Below are positions 41,630 through 48,949 of a stretch of DNA of 64,000 nucleotides, in pieces. Each line of letters begins with the position of its first letter. The first letter of the stretch is position 1. Origin of the DNA: Ruminococcus sp. (GTDB taxonomy: Bacteria; Bacillota; Clostridia; Oscillospirales; Acutalibacteraceae). Position numbers and translations under genes: made by a program. Location: the NCBI GenBank assembly GCA_017404145.1, contig JAFRCW010000001.1, forward strand, positions 1-64,000, in the 5' to 3' direction. The notes under the pieces are model-generated. The model searched no databases, was not told the origin of the DNA, and was given only the letters and a program-made list of their open reading frames with translations.

Positions 41630-42571
41630 CTAATAGTTTTTGAAACAGATATTAATATCCACATCGCCCTCCACGCCGGGAACGAACGAGGTAGCGGTAT
41701 ACTGCCACATCGTGAAGTAGTAGTAGGCGGTGGGGAATTCGCCGTAGTCGGCGATCCACAAATCGTAGTTTTTAAGACGTTCCAGATCGTATTTATAGTA
41801 CAAAAGCGAGGTGTTGGTATACCACATCGGCTGATATCCCGCGTCCTTAACGGTGTTCATAAAGGCAAGCGCGATATCGGTGAGCTCCTCGCCGGTGACG
41901 TTGTCGGTTCTCGCTTCGTCGTCGGTGATCGGCTCCCAGTCGAACACGACAGGATAGTCGATCTCCAGCCCTTGGAGCCTGTCGATGGTATAGTTGGCTT
42001 CTTCTACGCCGTCCTCGACAGACGCCGCCTGAGAGAAGAAGTAGACGCCGACGTCCAGACCCGCCGCCTTGGCGTTCTGATAGTAGGTCAGGAAGTTGTC
42101 GTCGGGATAGATCGCTCCCTCTTCGCCGTAGCCTCTGCCGCCGACTCTGAGCATTACATAGTCGATGCCCGACTCCTTGACCTGTTCAAACTCGACCTCG
42201 CCCTGATATTCCGAGAGGTCGATACCTTCGCAGGACGCGACCTGATCGTCGATATAATAGACCTTATAGCCGTTTTCGTTGTAGCGGAAAGCGTTGAGGT
42301 CATAGTTGTTCTTCGCCACCCCGGGAACCGCCTCGATCTCGATCAGTCCCAGCTCGGGATCGTTGATCTGAATCATTTCGCCCGCTTTGATCAGCTCGGT
42401 TTCCTGTTCTAAAAAAACGGTTTCGCGGTGTTCCGCTTTTTTGAAGGGATTGAAAATGACGATCACTGCGGCGATCAAGCTGACCAGCATAACGACAGAG
42501 ACGATCAGGATGATCCATGTTCTCTTTTTGCTTGGCTTAGCTGAGCCAAAGCGTTTTGCGTTATTTCCCAT
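41630..42571 (-). CDS. Membrane-anchored GH25 lysozyme
   Basis: The 313-residue protein starts at the ATG 42571, since 29 further upstream residues read through promoter-like sequence. It has an N-terminal membrane segment (about residues 20-42), a linker domain and a GH25 muramidase domain: GIDLSEYQGEVEFEQV with the first Asp, YVMLRVGGRGY, and the catalytic VVFDWEPI. It cleaves peptidoglycan between MurNAc and GlcNAc. Probably involved in cell-wall turnover. Confidence 0.9.
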   Translation of the reverse strand: MGNNAKRFGSAKPSKKRTWIILIVSVVMLVSLIAAVIVIFNPFKKAEHRETVFLEQETELIKAGEMIQINDPELGLIEIEAVPGVAKNNYDLNAFRYNENGYKVYYIDDQVASCEGIDLSEYQGEVEFEQVKESGIDYVMLRVGGRGYGEEGAIYPDDNFLTYYQNAKAAGLDVGVYFFSQAASVEDGVEEANYTIDRLQGLEIDYPVVFDWEPITDDEARTDNVTGEELTDIALAFMNTVKDAGYQPMWYTNTSLLYYKYDLERLKNYDLWIADYGEFPTAYYYFTMWQYTATSFVPGVEGDVDINICFKNY

Positions 42572-42675
42572 ACCCTTTTCCTCTGATTTCCTGTATTCTT
42601 GTTGCCATATTGTATCATCAGGATACCATAAACGGCTTAAAAAGTAAATATTCTTCACAATAAGTTTACTTTTAC

Positions 42676-42704
42676 TTGAAAAATGAGGAATATTAGGGTA
42701 TAAT
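42676..42704 (+). promoter_or_regulatory. Promoter for the duplicated-domain gene
   Basis: TTGAAA, a 17-base spacer and TATAAT lie 40 bases before the start at 42744. Confidence 0.75.
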
Positions 42705-42743
42705 ATACTGACAAAAAACGATTGGGCGAAAGGAGGAGAGGCT

Positions 42744-43214
42744 GTGCAGCAACCGTATATAGGTTATCAGAAGAAGTCGACCGGCGAACTGCTTCGAATC
42801 ATTGAAGAATGTAAGTCGATCAACCAGCTGTTCGCGCTGGTACAGCACGAGGGTATCGTCATCCAGATGAAAGCCTCCGAAAACGCCGCTTCCAATATTC
42901 CTTTCACGCCCTTGAAAAACGGCCCCGATATCCTGCCTCTCGAAAAGCTCAAGGGTCAGGTGAAAGACGCGGTCCTGCAGCGCGCGAAGGTACATTCCAA
43001 GGAAGAACTGATCCGGGCGGTCGAGACCTGTCCGACGATCGACAAGCTCTTTGAGCTGGTCAAGAAAGAAAAAATCGTGATCCAAATGAAAAGTCAGCAG
43101 AGCGCCTCCTGTCTGCCCGCGAAGGTGTTCAGCGCCGCGGACTTTGATTCGACGGTATCTCCGCTCGACAAGCTTAAGGATCAGGTGAAAGCAGCGATCA
43201 TATACGGCGGATAA
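42744..43214 (+). CDS. Unknown protein with two internal repeats
   Basis: GTG 42744 follows AAAGGAGGAG. The 156-residue protein is an internal duplication. Residues 12-80 (STGELLRIIEECKSINQLFA, then LVQHEGIVIQMK and LEKLKGQVKDAVLQ) align with residues 84-153 (SKEELIRAVETCPTIDKLFE, LVKKEKIVIQMK and LDKLKDQVKAAII). It is charged, helical and cytoplasmic. I know no family for it. Confidence 0.75.
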   Translation: MQQPYIGYQKKSTGELLRIIEECKSINQLFALVQHEGIVIQMKASENAASNIPFTPLKNGPDILPLEKLKGQVKDAVLQRAKVHSKEELIRAVETCPTIDKLFELVKKEKIVIQMKSQQSASCLPAKVFSAADFDSTVSPLDKLKDQVKAAIIYGG

Positions 43215-43270
43215 GGCTGTCAAAAAGCCGATGGTATCCGCCGTTTTCTTATTGAAAAAGGAGAATCCCG

Positions 43271-44254
43271 ATGTCAGCTGAGAAGATCAAAGAAAAGAGT
43301 TATCGCTTCGCCCTTGTGGCGGATATCCATATTGATCTGGAGAAAAACGGGGAGAACACCTATTTTATCTACGCTGAGGAAAACTTCCGGCAGCTTCTTC
43401 AAGCCGCGAAAAAGTACGGCTGTGAGTTTATCATCTCGGCGGGCGATCAGGTGACCAACGCCACGGGAGCTGTGGAAGAATGGAAACGTTACCGGGAGAT
43501 CATCCGTGATTCCGGCTATCAGGGGCTGATCTTTGAAGCGCTCGGCAACCATGAACTGCGCTATGCCAAATACGGCGGGTGTTCCGTCAGAGAATGTGTC
43601 GACGAGTTCATTCAATACACAGAGCTGTCCGAAAAGCCTGTCATCCGTGAAAACGGAAAGCCATACTACGAATACATCCATCCGCTGTTCGGCGATTCCT
43701 ATCTCTTTATGGCGATCGAAAACGGCTATGATGTGAATTCTCTCGACAACTTCTCCGACGAACAGATGGATTGGGCGGAAAGCGCTATCGCAAAAAGGAC
43801 CGCACAGGGGAGGAGGATCTTCCTGATTCAACATTCTCCGCTGTACGGCTTCGGCGCGGGGGACGATCGGGAGAACCCCGCCTATCTGGGTTCCATCCGC
43901 ACGCAGGACGCGGCGGGAAACATCTTCCCAAACAATCTGCGGTTCAGAAAGCTGTTGGAAACCTACAAGGATATCATCTGGGCGTCGGGACATACACACC
44001 TGCGCTTTGAGGACGAGAAAAACTATTCCGATGACAGTGGGAACTCCTGCCGGATGTTCCATATCCCCGCGCTTTCCGGCACGACCCGCCTGACCTATGA
44101 CAGCGACGGGAAAAGGACGCTTGACCGCGCCTTTCGCGAGGACGAGGCGCAGGGCTACATCGTCGATGTATACGAGGATAAAGCCGTATTCTCCGGCGTC
44201 AACTTTTTCCGTGATGAGCTGTATCCTCTCTATACATATACAATAAAAAGATAA
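43271..44254 (+). CDS. Calcineurin-like metallophosphoesterase
   Basis: The 327-residue protein shows the metal ligands of the family in order: VADIHIDLEK, SAGDQVTNA, EALGNHELRYA, LIQHSPLYGFG and ASGHTHLRF. It has no signal peptide, so it acts in the cytoplasm, perhaps on nucleotides or phospholipids. It follows the duplicated-domain gene by 56 bases with a good AAGGAGA site. Confidence 0.9.
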   Translation: MSAEKIKEKSYRFALVADIHIDLEKNGENTYFIYAEENFRQLLQAAKKYGCEFIISAGDQVTNATGAVEEWKRYREIIRDSGYQGLIFEALGNHELRYAKYGGCSVRECVDEFIQYTELSEKPVIRENGKPYYEYIHPLFGDSYLFMAIENGYDVNSLDNFSDEQMDWAESAIAKRTAQGRRIFLIQHSPLYGFGAGDDRENPAYLGSIRTQDAAGNIFPNNLRFRKLLETYKDIIWASGHTHLRFEDEKNYSDDSGNSCRMFHIPALSGTTRLTYDSDGKRTLDRAFREDEAQGYIVDVYEDKAVFSGVNFFRDELYPLYTYTIKR

Positions 44255-44304
44255 TGACAACAGAAAGAAAACGACCCTTCCTTTCGGAAGGGCTTTTTCA
44301 GGCG

Positions 44305-44333
44305 TTGACTTTCGAACGTAAGTGTGATATTAT
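44305..44333 (+). promoter_or_regulatory. Promoter of the 20-residue toxin-like peptide mRNA
   Basis: TTGACT, a 17-base spacer and TATTAT. The predicted start is near 44340, exactly at GTAGAGAAATGGC, the beginning of the inverted repeat shared with the antisense RNA. Confidence 0.75.
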
Positions 44334-44390
44334 GATATCGTAGAGAAATGGCGGCGGCTGTTTCAGCACCTCTGAAAAGGAGGTGAGATG

Positions 44391-44453
44391 ATGGAGTACA
44401 TAATCTGTTTCGCTTTTTTAGTGACTGTTATTGTCCTTGTCATAAAGAAATAA
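44391..44453 (+). CDS. Hydrophobic 20-residue peptide, probable type I toxin
   Basis: AAAAGGAGG lies seven bases before ATG 44391 (a second ATG at 44388 is too close). The peptide is MEYIICFAFLVTVIVLVIKK: one membrane helix with a di-Lys end, the shape of TxpA/Fst/holin-like type I toxins. The mRNA has its own promoter and terminator, and a promoter on the other strand reads back across it. The small size means gene finders usually miss it. Toxicity is inferred. Confidence 0.7.
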   Translation: MEYIICFAFLVTVIVLVIKK

Positions 44454-44482
44454 CCGCCTGTGCTGCAACACAAGCGGTTTTG
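44452..44482 (+). terminator. Terminator of the peptide mRNA
   Basis: AACCGCCTGTG pairs with CACAAGCGGTT with one mismatch, followed by TTGT. It begins inside the stop codon of the peptide gene. The stem is nearly symmetric and may also end the antisense RNA. Confidence 0.75.
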
Positions 44483-44527
44483 TAATGTAAAATAAACCAA
44501 TTGCGAAACAGCCTATGCCGTTTCTCT
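44452..44527 (-). ncRNA. Antisense RNA opposing the toxin-like mRNA
   Basis: A consensus promoter at 44534-44562 on the minus strand predicts a start near 44527. The RNA begins GTAGAGAAACGGC and runs back through the terminator hairpin and possibly the whole peptide gene. Its first 25 bases match the first 25 bases of the sense mRNA at 21 positions, because the two ends of the locus are an inverted repeat. It would act as the antitoxin; the 3' end is a guess. Confidence 0.55.
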
Positions 44528-44533
44528 ACATTT

Positions 44534-44562
44534 ATTGTATCCGATAAAACCGTATTTGTCAA
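44534..44562 (-). promoter_or_regulatory. Strong antisense promoter
   Basis: On the minus strand TTGACA, a 17-base spacer and TACAAT. It is stronger than the sense promoter by consensus, as expected for an antitoxin RNA in excess. Confidence 0.8.
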
Positions 44563-44572
44563 TATCCAATTA

Positions 44573-45337
44573 TTATTTTAAATGCATCATCCCCTGCACA
44601 TCGGTGTAGTATTCGCCCTCGGGGATCAACTCGCTGACGGGTACGATCTTGTAGCCTTTGCTTTGGATCGCTTCGATGATCTTCGGCAGAGCTTCGGGCG
44701 TGTTTGTCGCGCCGTTATGCATCAGGATGATGGAGCCTTCTGTGAGATTCTGTTCGATTTTTGCGACCATATCGTCGGGCGCGGGATCCTTCCAGTCCAG
44801 CGAATCGATGTTCCACTGCACACAGTACATATCAAGCGACTTGACGTTTTGCACCAATGAGTTGTTATATTCGCCGTAAGGCGCCCGAAAAAGCGTGGGA
44901 GCCTTTCCCGTGAGATTCTCTATCGCCTCGCTGCAGGAGGTGATCTCCTCTTTCTGCTGTTCTTCGGAGAGCGAATTCATATGCGGATGCGTCGCGCTGT
45001 GATTCTCCACATCATGACCGCGCGCGCTGATTTCCTTTACCGAGTCGGGATATTCGTCCACCCACTGCTTGACTAAGAAAAAGGTGGATTTGACCTCGTA
45101 TTCGTCGAGGATATTGAGCAGGGTTTCGGTCTGCTCATTTCCCCACGCGGCGTCGAAGGACAGCGCGCAGACTTTCTCGTCGCGCTCTACACAGTAGACG
45201 GGGACTTCCTTCTGCTCGTTCATCGTCGCGACTACCTTGGTGGCGGTTGAGCCCGCGACAATCAGCGCCACTACGCCGATCAGTGCGCATGAGAACAGGG
45301 ATATCAGCTTTTTTCGTGTCAGGATATAGAACCTCAT
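44573..45337 (-). CDS. Polysaccharide deacetylase (sporulation PdaB-like)
   Basis: The 254-residue protein has an N-terminal membrane segment (residues 10-32) and a NodB domain: ALSFDAAWGNEQ, HDVENHSATHPHMN, RAPYGEYNN and a late ILMHNGATNTPEAL. The usual FDDG motif is FDAAW, which is the PdaB-like variation of the first metal site. PdaB proteins act on the spore cortex. The window's SigH-like factor fits a spore former, but the role is inferred. Confidence 0.85.
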   Translation of the reverse strand: MRFYILTRKKLISLFSCALIGVVALIVAGSTATKVVATMNEQKEVPVYCVERDEKVCALSFDAAWGNEQTETLLNILDEYEVKSTFFLVKQWVDEYPDSVKEISARGHDVENHSATHPHMNSLSEEQQKEEITSCSEAIENLTGKAPTLFRAPYGEYNNSLVQNVKSLDMYCVQWNIDSLDWKDPAPDDMVAKIEQNLTEGSIILMHNGATNTPEALPKIIEAIQSKGYKIVPVSELIPEGEYYTDVQGMMHLK

Positions 45338-45384
45338 CGTATCACCGGTACAGTATATGCGAGGCTGATAATGGATAGAACCAT

Positions 45385-45534
45385 TGTAGGGCGGGGGCTT
45401 GCTCCCGCCGAGAGTTCAATATTAAATCAATGTTACCTGCGAAGCATATTTGACGTTTGTTTTGCTTCGCGTGAAATCGTCGTATGATAATAACGTTTCG
45501 GCGGGAGCAAGCCCCCGCCCTACGTCTTTAAAAG
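45385..45534. repeat. TGTAGGG-type intergenic palindrome (copy 1)
   Basis: TGTAGGGCGGGGGCTTGCTC with CCGCC is mirrored by AACGTTTCGGCGGGAGCAAG with CCCCCGCCCTACG. The whole 150 bp folds on itself, and each arm also contains a smaller GCGGG-CTTGC-CCCGC hairpin. The same boundary words occur at 53957 and 61679. Confidence 0.8.
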
Positions 45535-45551
45535 ACGTTGCTCATAAAAAG

Positions 45552-45580
45552 AAAACACCCTCTCCGTTATGAAGAGGGTG
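45552..45580 (-). terminator. Terminator of cysE-cysS
   Basis: On the minus strand CACCCTCT pairs with AGAGGGTG and is followed by TTTTC. It lies just after the cysS stop. Confidence 0.8.
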
Positions 45581-45586
45581 AAATTG

Positions 45587-47053
45587 TTATTCGTTGATTT
45601 CCCACTCGGTGGTGCCGTCTTTGTTGTCCTTGGTGATGCGGATGCCCTTTTCGAGAAGCAGATCACGGATGCGGTCGGCTTCGGCAAAGTCCTTCTGCGC
45701 CTTTGCCGCAAGGCGCTGTGCGAGATGCTCACCGAGTTCTTTGCGGTTGAGTCCGATCCGTTCTAAGAAGGCGTTTTTCAAGGCTTCTTTTGCGGCTGCC
45801 GCCTCCTGCTCCTTGCGGATGATCTCGTCTGCCGCGTCGATCAGACCGAGAGACAGCACGCGGTCGAAGTCATCTACCAGATACCGTTTGGTAGCGTCAT
45901 CAATATCGTTCGCCTTCAGCACATCGTACAAAGCGGTGAGCGCTAACGAGGTATTGAGATCGTTGTCGAGCGCCTTTTTGAACTTGTCCTGATAGGATTT
46001 TGCCGCTTCTTTGTCCGCCTCGCCGTCTTTCGAAAGCTTTGCGATACGGGATGTGAGCTTGTCATAAGCGATCACGGTGTTGTCAAGATTCTCAAAGCTG
46101 AAGATCAGCGGTTTTCTGTAGTGAGACTGCAGGCAGAACATACGGTAGGCGAGGGGGTTGTAGCCCTGTTCCTCTAACAGAGAAACGGTGAGGAACCCGC
46201 CTTTTGACTTACTCATCTTGCCTCTTTTGTCCAGCAGATGGAGCACATGAAACCAGTAGCCGCACCACTTATGACCTAAGAACGCTTCACTCTGCGCGAT
46301 CTCGTTGGTATGATGGGGAAAGGCGTTGTCCACGCCGCCGCAGTGGATATCCAGATGCTCGCCGAGATGCTTGATGGAGATGGAGGAGCATTCAATGTGC
46401 CAGCCGGGATAGCCCAGACCCCACGGAGACTCCCACTTGAGCTCCTGATCGTCGAACTTCGACTTGGTGAACCACAGTACAAAGTCGGTTTTGTTGCGCT
46501 TGTTCTCGTCCTCGGTGACGTCCTCGCGCACGCCGACCTGTAAGTCCTCTTCGTTCTGGTTGCCGAACACATAGTAGTTCTCGAGCTTGGAGGTATCGAA
46601 GTAGACGTTGCCGCCCGCGATATAGGCGTAGTCCTTCTCGAGCAGTACCTCGATCATATGGATAAACTCGGGGATGCAGGAGGTAGCGGGCTCTACCACA
46701 TCCGGAGTCTTGATATGAAGCTTCTTGCAATCGGAGAAGAAAGCGTCGGTGTAGAACTTCGCGATCTCCATCACGGACTTATGTTCACGTTTTGCGCCCG
46801 AGAGCATTTTGTCCTCGCCGGTATCCGCGTCGGAGGCAAGATGACCGACGTCGGTGATGTTCATCACGCGCGTGACGTCATAACCCGCCCAGCGCAGATA
46901 CTTCTCCAGCACATCCTCCATGATATAGGTGCGCAGGTTGCCGATATGCGCGTAATGATAAACGGTAGGGCCGCAGGTGTACATGCGGACTTTATTGCCC
47001 TCATAGGGGATGAATTCCTGTCTGGAGTTTCCTAAGGTATTGTATAAAATCAT
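45587..47053 (-). CDS. cysS: Cysteine-tRNA ligase
   Basis: The 488-residue protein has the class I motifs HIGN (in YHYAHIGNLRTYI) and KMSKS (in KRGKMSKSKGGF), Cys and His zinc ligands around the catalytic core, and a C-terminal DALR-like domain. It attaches cysteine to tRNA-Cys. It is the second gene after the T-box and overlaps cysE by four bases. Confidence 0.97.
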   Translation of the reverse strand: MILYNTLGNSRQEFIPYEGNKVRMYTCGPTVYHYAHIGNLRTYIMEDVLEKYLRWAGYDVTRVMNITDVGHLASDADTGEDKMLSGAKREHKSVMEIAKFYTDAFFSDCKKLHIKTPDVVEPATSCIPEFIHMIEVLLEKDYAYIAGGNVYFDTSKLENYYVFGNQNEEDLQVGVREDVTEDENKRNKTDFVLWFTKSKFDDQELKWESPWGLGYPGWHIECSSISIKHLGEHLDIHCGGVDNAFPHHTNEIAQSEAFLGHKWCGYWFHVLHLLDKRGKMSKSKGGFLTVSLLEEQGYNPLAYRMFCLQSHYRKPLIFSFENLDNTVIAYDKLTSRIAKLSKDGEADKEAAKSYQDKFKKALDNDLNTSLALTALYDVLKANDIDDATKRYLVDDFDRVLSLGLIDAADEIIRKEQEAAAAKEALKNAFLERIGLNRKELGEHLAQRLAAKAQKDFAEADRIRDLLLEKGIRITKDNKDGTTEWEINE

Positions 47054-47679
47054 TTGAGTTCTTGCACTTCCTTCTGTAGTTTTTCGATTTCAAATTGGAG
47101 CCTGCACAGCTCGAGGGCGACGGGGTCGGAATAGTGGATCTGATCGAGAAAATCGGGACGCTCGCCGTTGATCCTTACCACACGAGCGGGAACGCCGACA
47201 GCGGTAGAGTTCGGCGGGATCTCGGACAGCACCACCGCGCCCGCGGCGATACGCGCGTTATTGCCGACCTTAAAAGGGCCCAAGACCTTCGCGCCCGCGC
47301 CGACGAGGACATTGTTGCCCAGAGTCGGATGACGCTTGCCGGTCTCCTTGCCGGTACCGCCGAGGGTGACGTTCTGGTAGAGTACGCAGTTGTCGCCGAT
47401 GATCGTGGTCTCGCCGATCACGACGCCCATACCGTGGTCGATCACCAGACCCTTGCCGATCACGGCGGCGGGATGGATCTCTACGCCTGTTTTTGTCCGC
47501 GCGCGCTGGGAGAGGTAGCGGGCGATCATCTTCATGTTGTGCGTATGAAACCAGTGGGCTCTTCTGTATTTTCTGACCGCCTTATAGCCCGAATAGAGAA
47601 AGAACACCTCTAAGCGGTTTCTCGCCGCAGGGTCCTTATCCAGATAGGCGTCCAGGTCGGCCTTTAGCGTTTTGAACAT
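47050..47679 (-). CDS. cysE: Serine O-acetyltransferase
   Basis: The 209-residue protein has the N-terminal helical domain of CysE (FKTLKADLDAYLDKDPA) and left-handed beta-helix repeats with IDHGMGVVIGETTIIGDN and VGAGAKVLGPFKVGN. It makes O-acetylserine for cysteine synthesis. It is the first gene of the T-box-controlled operon, so both cysteine synthesis and charging respond to uncharged tRNA-Cys. Confidence 0.95.
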   Translation of the reverse strand: MFKTLKADLDAYLDKDPAARNRLEVFFLYSGYKAVRKYRRAHWFHTHNMKMIARYLSQRARTKTGVEIHPAAVIGKGLVIDHGMGVVIGETTIIGDNCVLYQNVTLGGTGKETGKRHPTLGNNVLVGAGAKVLGPFKVGNNARIAAGAVVLSEIPPNSTAVGVPARVVRINGERPDFLDQIHYSDPVALELCRLQFEIEKLQKEVQELK

Positions 47680-47695
47680 AGTATCATCCTTCTGC

Positions 47696-47785
47696 TAATG
47701 AGGAATTAGGAGTTAGGAATTAGGAATTTTTTCGGGTGCGGGTGTCCCGCCGTTAATTCCTCATTCCTCATTCCAAATTCCTAAT
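47696..47785. repeat. Intergenic palindromic repeat
   Basis: AATGAGGAATTAGGAGTTAG at the left is mirrored by ATTCCTCATTCCAAATTCCT at the right, around CGGGTGCGGGTGTCCCGCC. It sits between the T-box terminator and the cysE start. Confidence 0.75.
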
Positions 47786-48014
47786 TAAAAAGGCTATGCC
47801 ATCCCAAGGGACGACATAGCCGCGGTTCCACCCAAATTCAGCGTATATAAAACACGCTCTTTTTTCCCTTAACGCGGGATCACGCGCAGCCATTTCCTTC
47901 TGCGGACTCACGGGCGCATTTCACCGATCTTTCTCCGAGACAGCTCTCAGCAAATGCTGTCCTCTCTGTCGGATGCCGAAAGGGTACTTCTCCCGATCAC
48001 AGTCTTTTGATATC
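47786..48014 (-). promoter_or_regulatory. Cysteine T-box leader
   Basis: The minus strand contains the T-box TGGGTGGAACCGCGG (47834-47820), immediately followed by a terminator, GGCTATGTCGTCCC with GGGATGGCATAGCC, and TTTTT (47791-47786). Upstream is the long stem I region. A TGC triplet at 47918-47916 after GGTGAAA is a plausible Cys specifier. Uncharged tRNA-Cys should pair with the T-box and prevent termination before cysE-cysS. Confidence 0.93.
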
Positions 48015-48020
48015 TACATT

Positions 48021-48049
48021 ATTATATACGAATGATCTGAAAAATGCAA
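48021..48049 (-). promoter_or_regulatory. Promoter of the T-box cysE-cysS operon
   Basis: On the minus strand TTGCAT, a 17-base spacer and TATAAT. Confidence 0.8.
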
Positions 48050-48074
48050 CAACAATTTCGTTCCCGGTTTTTCG

Positions 48075-48243
48075 TTCTCAGTTGACTGGGTGCTGCGCAC
48101 GGCTATTGTAATATGTGCTTATCGGTAATCACAACCGACAACCAACATTGGTTCCCAGTTCCTAGTTCCAAGTTCTCAGTTGATTGGGCGCTGCGCACGG
48201 CTATTGCAATATGTGCTTATCGGTGATCCCAACTGACAACCGA
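48075..48243. repeat. Imperfect tandem duplication of about 98 bp
   Basis: TTCTCAGTTGAYTGGGYGCT, GCGCACGGCTATTG and ATATGTGCTTATCGGT occur twice, at 48075 and 48173, with a few substitutions. It fills the gap between the cysE-cysS promoter and pgsA. Confidence 0.8.
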
Positions 48244-48245
48244 TA

Positions 48246-48842
48246 TCACATATCGCTGATAACGTCCTTATTGTCCTTCAAATAAATCACGCCGGAGATA
48301 ATGGTGATGACTGTGACGATCCAGATCAGGATGTTGCCGATGATCGTAAAAATCACGGGCAGGGGAGAGAGGGTGAGGTCAACGCCGAAGATCGTCAAAA
48401 AGTCGATCAGCGCCCAGAAGGCGTAGATGATACCGATGGCAGTGATCTGGGAGATCGTTTTGAACTTGCCCCAGATATTCGCGGCGATCACTTTGCCGTT
48501 CGCGGCGGCAACCAGACGGATCGAGGTCACGGTGAACTCGCGGAACAGAATGATGATCACGGGCACCGCGCCGCACAGCCCGGCTTTTAAGAAGCAGACC
48601 AGCACGGAAATCACCAGTATTTTGTCAGCCAGAGGATCGGCGAACTTGCCGAAATCGGTGATGAGATTGTTCTTGCGCGCGATATTGCCGTCAAACGCGT
48701 CGGTGATTGCGGCGGCGCCGAACAGCAGTCCCGCGACAAAGTAGTTGAGCGGAAAGTCGATCAGCATACAGGCGACGATAAACGGCACCATAACGATCCT
48801 GAGCAGCGTCAGCTTATTCGGCAGATTCATTTTTTTCAGCAT
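48246..48842 (-). CDS. pgsA: CDP-diacylglycerol-glycerol-3-phosphate 3-phosphatidyltransferase
   Basis: The 198-residue membrane protein begins MLKKMNLPNKLTLLRIVMVP and has the CDP-alcohol phosphotransferase signature DAFDGNIARKNNLITDFGKF followed by ADPLADK. It makes phosphatidylglycerol phosphate. Several membrane helices follow. It is the last gene of the rimO side of the minus-strand cluster, with a repeat fragment in the 107-base gap. Confidence 0.93.
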   Translation of the reverse strand: MLKKMNLPNKLTLLRIVMVPFIVACMLIDFPLNYFVAGLLFGAAAITDAFDGNIARKNNLITDFGKFADPLADKILVISVLVCFLKAGLCGAVPVIIILFREFTVTSIRLVAAANGKVIAANIWGKFKTISQITAIGIIYAFWALIDFLTIFGVDLTLSPLPVIFTIIGNILIWIVTVITIISGVIYLKDNKDVISDM

Positions 48843-48887
48843 AGAAGTCTTCTCCCTCTTTTATTTCTGACAATTCTATGTAAACGA

Positions 48888-48949
48888 TAGTGAACGGAAG
48901 GGGATTGCCGCGTCGTGACCGCAGGGTCACTCCTCGCAATGACAATTCC
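48888..48949. repeat. Short intergenic repeat fragment
   Basis: AAGGGGATTGCCGCGTCGTG and CAGGGTCACTCCTCGCAATG recall the internal part of the element at 35340-35392 (GGGGATTGCCACGG, CTCGCAATGAC). It lies in the pgsA-rimO gap. Confidence 0.55.

Noticed and set aside
41468..42412. 314-residue plus-strand frame opposite the GH25 lysozyme
   Set aside because: It is antisense to a clear GH25 enzyme and starts in a gene-end repeat without a ribosome site.
43274..44260. 328-residue minus-strand frame opposite the phosphoesterase gene
   Set aside because: The plus strand encodes a complete metallophosphoesterase with all metal motifs; the other frame is a compositional shadow.
44311..44324. LexA box in the toxin promoter (CGAACGTAAGTG)
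   Set aside because: Only the left half matches; the right half lacks GTTC.
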